Shown here piece after piece: positions 57,935 to 64,000 of a DNA stretch of 64,000 nucleotides. Made by a program: the position numbers and the translations under genes. The notes beneath the pieces were generated by a model. The model was not told the origin of the DNA. It searched no databases and worked only from the letters and a program-made list of their open reading frames with translations. Origin of the DNA: Asparagopsis taxiformis (taxonomy: Eukaryota; Rhodophyta; Florideophyceae; Bonnemaisoniales; Bonnemaisoniaceae); contig JALQPE010000420.1 of NCBI GenBank assembly GCA_030407315.1, forward strand, positions 1 through 64,000, read 5' to 3'. How positions within the stretch are numbered: the stretch's first letter is position 1; every line of letters starts with the position of its first letter.

Positions 57935-59520
57935 TTCGGAAATTTTAGAATTTCTGGGCTGGCCAGCAATGCAATCGAGCTGGACATCCACCGGACGTCC
58001 ATTTCAGGTTGATCGTGAGAGAGTAGGGCGGGACCATGATGAAACAAGGACCAAGACCTGTCCCTGACGTGTTGAGCCTGAAATCGACCCTTCGTAAGAC
58101 GCGATTTTGGCTTACAGTTGGTGCTTACAGAAGCCAGTGATGACCCCGGTCGGGGCGGCAGCCGGTTCCTGGGGCCGTTGTGGCCAAATTAGACACCTTG
58201 ATTTGAATTGAAATTTGGGCTATTCTCAAAAACATGCACATGTGAACATGTTTTTGAGATGGGGGTCTGCCGTACGGCACAATCGACCCGCCCAAATCGA
58301 TGATTTTTCACAATTTTTTTCTGCCCGAAATTTTAGAATTTCTGGGCTCGCCAGCAATGCAATTGAGCCGGACATCCACCGGACGTCCATTTCAGGTTGG
58401 TCGTGTGCTGCCCACATCCATGCATTGCAGCAACTAAGCAGGCGGGCTCACTACTCATACAAAGTGCACGGAATATGAGTAACGTGATGTGTGAGTGTTG
58501 TTTGTCGTGAGGATGTAAGGTGGGACCATGATGAAACAGGGAAAAAGATGTCTCCCTAGCATAACTTGGGCTTGAAGCCTGGAATCGACCCTTCGTAAGA
58601 CGCGATTTTGGCTTACAGTTAGTGCTTACCGAAGCCAGTGACGGCCCCGGTCGGGGCGGCAGCCGGTTCCTGGGGCCGTTGTGGCCAAATTAGACACCTT
58701 GATTTGAATTGAAATTTGGGCTATTCTCAAAAACATGCACATGTGAACATGTTTTTGAGATGGGGGTCTGCCGTACGGCACAATCGACCCGCCCAAATCG
58801 ATGATTTTTCACAATTTTTTTCTGCCCGAAATTTTAGAATTTCTGGGCTCGCCAGCAATGCAATTGAGCCGGACATCCACCAGACGTCCATTCTGGGTTG
58901 TTCGTATGCTGCTCACATCTACGCATTACAGCAACCACGCAGGCGGGCCCACTGCTCATACGAAGTGCACGTAGCATGTGCAGCATGATGGATGAGCAGT
59001 GTTTGTCGTGAGAAAGTGGGGTGGGAGCATGTCGAAACAAGGACCAAAACTTCGCCCTGGCGTATTGAGCCTGAGCCTGGAATCGACCCTTCGTGAGATG
59101 TGGCTTTGCTTACAGTTGGTGCTTACAGAAGCCAGTGACGGCCCCGGCCGGGGCAGCAGCCGGTTCCTGGGGCCGTTGTGGCCAAATTAGACACCTTGAT
59201 TTGAATTGAAATTTGGGCTATTCTCAAAAACATGCACATGTGAACATGTTTTTGAGATGGGGGTGTGCCGTACGGCACTTTCGACCGCCCAAATCGATAT
59301 AATTTTGCAATTTTTTTCTGACTGAAATTTTAGAATTTCTGGGCTCGCCAGCAATGCAATTGAGCTGGACATTCACCGGACGTCCATTTCAGGTTGGTCG
59401 AGTATTGCACATGGATACAGTTTTGCAGCTATTTCTCAGCCCAACATTTTAGAATTTCAGGGCTGACCAGCAATGTAACCGAGCCGGACTTCTACTGGAC
59501 GTCCATTTCAAGTTAGGCTA
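57935..59520 (+). repeat. Tandem array with a unit of about 500 bp containing the hairpin repeat
   Basis: TTTTAGAATTTCTGGGCT recurs at about 57942, 58331, 58832 and 59327. GGGGCCGTTGTGGCC recurs at about 58172, 58674 and 59170. Unit lengths are about 390, 501 and 495 bp, the first lacking a segment of about 110 bp. Each later unit holds the fold-back (58225-58258, 58726-58759, 59223-59256) and TGCCGTACGGCA. Confidence 0.85.
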
Positions 59521-59609
59521 GTGCTGCACATTTGCTCGCATCGCAGCAACTAAGCAAGTGTTGACAGCACCGAGATGCCATGCAGACAAGGGAGAATCGG
59601 CTGCAAACG

Positions 59610-60560
59610 GCTTCCCTGGTCGGCGGCTGGATGTCTGGATGTGAATGGCTGCAAGCATGGAAATCTTGCTACCGCACAGCGCATACACACTGCAGCAGCA
59701 CATCACTGACGCATGCGAAAGTTGGGTGCTGCAGTGCGTGGTTGTTTGTGTGTTTGTGTGTGTGTTGTGTGTTTGTGTGTGTTGTGTGTGTTTGTGTGTT
59801 GTGTGTTGTGTGTTTGTGTGTTTGTGTGTTTGTGTGTTTGTGTGTTTGTGTGTTTGTGTGTTTGTGTGTGTGTGTGTGTGTGTGTCTTTGTGTCTTTGTG
59901 TGTGTATGACGAACCTTGTGGTATCCCTAGGCGTGCACTGGTACAAAAAGTTTGGACTGCCCCATCGGTCGTACTTTGGCGCATTTACATGCATCGGAGA
60001 ACGACCAAGGAGGTAGAGCAGCAATCACTGTTGGCTGAGCGTCCAAACTGGAGGGCTTGGGGCAATGGTTCTATAGCAGTCATTTATAGGACGCCCACCG
60101 TTGATGACTGAGATCCACGGTGGGTTTAGTATTCATGGTGTTGTCCTGCATTGGCGGACGTCGAAGACGAGTACTTCCAGTGAGCGTCCAAGGTGAACAG
60201 CTCAGCAGAGGATTATGATGTGGATGTGAAGGCATGGATGAGGCCAGCAGGAACGTTTCTGCAAGATGGGCGTGAGTGGGTAAGTGAGCGGGGAGGGGCC
60301 GCTCGGGGCGCTTGGTAGCTTCTGGGGCCGTTGTGGCCAAATTAGAATCAAGCCTATGTCCGGCGGACGTCCTGAATTGCTTTATTTTTTGGGCTATTCT
60401 CAAAAACATGCACATGTGAACATGTTTTTGAGATGGGGGTGTGCCGTACGGCACTTTCGACCGCCCAAATCGATGTATTTTTGCATTTTTTTTCTGACTG
60501 AAATTTTAGAATTTCTGGGCTCGCCAGCAATGCAATTGCGCTGGTCATTCACCGGACGTC
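59610..60560 (+). repeat. Left arm of a long inverted repeat
   Basis: Inverted match of 63187-64000 with only scattered single-base differences. The inner edge is ACCGGACGTC at 60560. It ends with one copy of the hairpin repeat (60399-60453). The outer limit is unknown because the right arm leaves the window. Confidence 0.9.
59743..59905 (+). repeat. GTGTGTTT microsatellite
   Basis: About 160 bp of GTGTTTGTGT-type repeat. The other arm has only about 30 bp at the same place (63839-63870). This explains nearly the whole length difference between the arms. The long Cys/Val frames here are artefacts. Confidence 0.95.
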
Positions 60561-60792
60561 TATATGCGCTCAAGCGATTGCTGTCTGCTTCAAATACCTG
60601 ATACATTATTGCCCCACACGACATAAAGTCCCCCAACATGCGACGCCCATCAAACATAAACATTTTCATGCTCTTACTACATTCTAGTCGCACACATACA
60701 TCCATCTTCAAACAAAAAATGTCATTTAAACACCACCAGTCCCGCTTCATCGTACGCCAATACCGCCCAGTCGCCCAGCAGACAAGCTAGCC

Positions 60793-61146
60793 GTGCAGAA
60801 AATAAGCACTGCCATCTACGACGGAAACGACTGGATCTCATCATCGCTCTCAGCATTTCCAACAAGCCCAACATGTTTCCCCTACGTCACCCTGCAAAAC
60901 GATACCATTGTATACTTCTGCATTCTCCGTCAATTGCATTCATTCAATCTGCGCAATGAATTCTTCAATCTCGAAACCGGCCGGGTTTTCTGCCCATCCT
61001 GCAATAAGGGCATTGGAGAAAGTTCTCTAGCAATGGCCACTAAAGCCTTGATGCAACTACACGGTGCTGATTGCTTCTATCGCTTCCTCAAATCTGTCGA
61101 CATTTACAACATACCATCCATCCGACACATTTCCAAACTAAACTAG
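60793..61146 (+). CDS. Hypothetical small protein inside the inverted repeat
   Basis: 117 residues without a recognised family. The C-terminal half has CPSCNKGIGESS and LMQLHGADCF, a possible C2HC zinc-binding unit (CX2C...HX3C). It is the most protein-like frame between the two arms, so it could be what the element carries. No transposase was seen in the 2.6-kb spacer. Confidence 0.3.
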   Translation: MQKISTAIYDGNDWISSSLSAFPTSPTCFPYVTLQNDTIVYFCILRQLHSFNLRNEFFNLETGRVFCPSCNKGIGESSLAMATKALMQLHGADCFYRFLKSVDIYNIPSIRHISKLN

Positions 61147-63186
61147 ACTGTTCATTGACAAACTCGTGTGTAGCCCCATTTAGACCACTCACCACTGGTA
61201 TCTGCTGAGTCACCGCGCACTGCCCTGGTGCTCCCTCCTGAATTCGCTTGGGCTGTCTCAATACATTCCGTACTATGCCTATGAAGCAGTCCCGTTATGG
61301 ATCAGCGTTCTGCGTGTTCAGCACATCATCCCCACGTTACCAGAGCTGCAATTTCTCAGCGGTACGGGTATCATCAATCCTTAGCACAGATGTGATACAG
61401 CAGCCGATGCAGGTCAATTTCTAGACTCGTAATTTTGCACTCAAGAAGGGAGATCGGTATGGAAATTGTCCAGGCATAACAAACCGCCTGTCCTGCTCTC
61501 CTGCAGAGCAAGCTCCATCGATCCAGTCGATCAGGAACCTGACGACATGTAGTCGGCGTTCGTTCCGGACGCGGAAAGGGCAAATTTTTGTGTGGCGTTT
61601 GCAGATTCAGTCGCAACGGGAAGCGATGAAACTTTCCGCATGGCGTTTGACTGCGGTTTATCTGAGACAGACATCGAGCGATCGGTGTTTCTGTCCAGAT
61701 GAAGCTGGAGATCAATGCCGTATTTGAGCTGATAATTGGAGCAAAGATTTGAAACAAATTTTCTGTGCAAATTTACGACACGACACGGCGGAGGGTGGAT
61801 AACTCAACGTTAGATGTTATTGGTTGAGCCAACATTACAAGACCGTACCGACGACACGCGCAATCATTGATTTTTCGCTCATTGCTTAGAGAGCAAAACT
61901 GTCCAATGGTCGTATCAAGTTAGACCAGCACATATTTCCGCAACATCTTGGTGGAACGAAGTCGGTGCTCACGAAAGCCTGAGAGCTGCCTTGAGTCGAG
62001 GATTTTGTACGCCGCCTTATCTGTGGTAGTTTCATACTGCGTTGTTTCACCGTTGGACTTGTGCCACGCACACTTGGATCTCTCTCCATACGTACGTGTA
62101 GATAAGATGTGAATTGAGCTACAATAGCATACCAAACTGGAAACCAGTATCTACATGCTTTGTGAGAATATAATGCCTCTTCCTCGAGAAAAGGCCTCCT
62201 TCGGAATACTAGATTTCATTCAACCATATCCATCCATCTCCCATCGCTTCAGCATGAAATCATCACCATTCCATCCATCACAACGTTCGTCTCTATCCAA
62301 ACACTACTCTCCACACATCTCCCCGATCTTTCAGTCCGACCGTACCCGGCGGCGGCCGAGAGAAACGTACTGGCCATTGTTAAAAGTATCTACGACGGCA
62401 ATGAGCGCATATATTAAATCATTCTCTATGTGCACACAGACCCTGATTGCCTCTCGTTTGTGGCAGAAATGAAACAAACACAAAGACTGCAACTCGTCCA
62501 TGCGAGAAGCAAAAGCTACAGATTTTTAGCAAGTATCGATAGCTACAAAGAACCACTGCAACGTTTATTCTAGACTTGTATACATTTTCATTAGCACTTA
62601 CATTACCATACACGAATAGTATTGCATTAAAGATTTTTATGAGAATGACAGGGGTCAGCGGCCGGGTTCCCTCCAGCTCAGCTTGGCTCAGCTCCGGATG
62701 CAGATGTGGTGAAGGGAAGAGAGAAAAGTCAGATATTCTACCATGATCTGATTTGATTTGCAATCTGAGAACTTCTTGACTCCCAAAAGGTGTAAACAGT
62801 ATCCCTGCATATTGGCATCGACCAAAAGAACTGCAGCACTAACTCAATTTTCATTGCAGAGATCAGCACAACGTATTCGTCTTGAGTGTCACAAGTTGCA
62901 ATTAGATGGCGCTGACTCGAAGCTAGGAGAGTTGGTAGTTGTGCCGAGTCGGCGTCTTCGGTTTGATCGCTCGTGTAAATATCCAAGCAAAATGGCAGGC
63001 AAGGAGATACAAAGCCACGCAACAATCAAGCTTACCACATTCCCCAGCCAGAATCACCATAGAAATCCTTGCAGTCTGCATCACACAGATCATCTTACGC
63101 AGTGCGTGCTGCCCAGGTCGTTATTCGGCCCTATCCAGAAACACTTTCAGGCCTAGTGCAACCAGTAGATCTGAAATGGAAATGGA
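61147..63186. other. Spacer between inverted arms, no recognised gene
   Basis: Only short frames on both strands (for example minus 61531-61770, Ser/Thr-rich). None shows a motif I can name. Base composition is even and repeats are absent. Confidence 0.3.
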
Positions 63187-64000
63187 CGTCCGGTGAATGA
63201 CCAGCGCAATTGCATTGCTGGCGAGCCCAGAAATTCTAAAATTTCAGTCAGAAAAAAAATGCAAAAATACATCGATTTGGGCGGTCGAAAGTGCCGTACG
63301 GCACACCCCCATCTCAAAAACATGTTCACATGTGCATGTTTTTGAGAATAGCCCAAAAAATAAAGCAATTCAGGACGTCCGCCGGACATAGGCTTGATTC
63401 TAATTTGGCCACAACGGCCCCAGAAGCTACCAAGCGCCCCGAGCGGCCCCTCCCCGCTCACTTACCCACTCACGCCCATCTTGCAGAAACGTTCCTGCTG
63501 GCCTCATCCATGCCTTCACATCCACATCATAATCCTCTGCTGAGCTGTTCACCTTGGACGCTCACTGGAAGTACTCGTCTTCGACGTCCGCCAATGCAGG
63601 ACAACACCATGAATACTAAACCCACCGTGGATCTCAGTCATCAACGGTGGGCGTCCTATAAATGACTGCTATAGAACCATTGCCCCAAGCCCTCCAGTTT
63701 GGACGCTCAGCCAACAGCGATTGCTGCTCTACCTCCTTGGTCGTTCTCCGATGCATGTAAATGCGCCAAAGTACGACCGATGGGGCAGTCCAAACTTTTT
63801 GAACCAGTGCACGCCTAGGGATACCACAAGGTTCGTCATACACACACAAACACACAAACACACAAACAACCACGCACTGCAGCACCCAACTTTCGCATGC
63901 GTCAGTGATGTGCTGCTGCAGTGTGTATGCGCTGTGCGGTAGCAAGATTTCCATGCTTGCAGCCATTCACATCCAGACATCCAGCCGCCGACCAGGGAAG
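63187..64000 (-). repeat. Right arm of the long inverted repeat, cut by the window edge
   Basis: Inverted partner of 59610-60560. It contains the hairpin repeat (palindrome 63292-63303, fold-back 63313-63346). Confidence 0.9.

Noticed and set aside
59580..60111. Long Cys/Val-rich and Thr/His-rich open frames
   Set aside because: They are six-frame translations of a GT microsatellite.

Overview
This is eukaryotic nuclear DNA dominated by mobile elements and broken genes. Evidence: a complete Ty1/copia retrotransposon with LTRs, GT-AG introns, two DDE transposase genes of the Tnp2/Plavaka-like kind, and animal/plant-type domains (SET, importin-alpha ARM repeats, WD40, CHY/RING zinc ribbon, RecQ, ankyrin). 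I cannot fix the lineage from sequence alone. A red alga or another repeat-rich protist is my weak guess; nothing points to bacteria or a virus.

Layout. 0.8-5.0 kb: a gene encoding a bacterial-type DNA amino-methyltransferase fused to a SET domain, bracketed by inverted copies of a hairpin-rich repeat. 5.2-10.6 kb: a coiled-coil gene (+) converging on a Plavaka-like transposase gene (-). 10.6-18.0 kb: no genes, but unusually structured DNA: 43-bp tandem repeats, a CTTACA cluster, a CTGGT/ACCAG cluster, a run of unrelated palindromes and a fold-back array. 18.1-40.6 kb: an almost identical head-to-tail duplication of 10.9 kb. Each unit carries a coding region of unknown function (+), a broken ParB-like gene (-), a Tnp2-like transposase (-) and an ankyrin fragment (-). 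39.9-53.4 kb: host-gene fragments all on the minus strand (ankyrin, importin-alpha, WD40, CHY/RING, RecQ). These are interrupted by a young copia element (43920-50377, identical LTRs, TSD TGAAT) and an older solo LTR of the same family (52082-52564, TSD AGAAT). 54.3-55.4 kb: remnant of a TE protein. 55.7-56.3 kb: a 43-bp repeat arm that is the inverted partner of 12.3-12.6 kb. 57.9-64 kb: a tandem array with a unit of about 500 bp, then an inverted-repeat element cut by the window edge.

How it fits together. The copia element looks functional apart from one frame break. It also carries a spliced exon for a double U1-type zinc-finger protein whose start codon is created by splicing. Both insertions of this family landed in the same chimeric RecQ/CHY pseudogene, and removing each insertion with one TSD copy restores the older frame. 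At least nine frame breaks are closed by adding one base to a short homopolymer or repeated base. The two duplication copies also differ almost only in homopolymer lengths. Consensus homopolymer error is therefore a serious alternative to gene decay, and genes marked broken may be intact in the organism.
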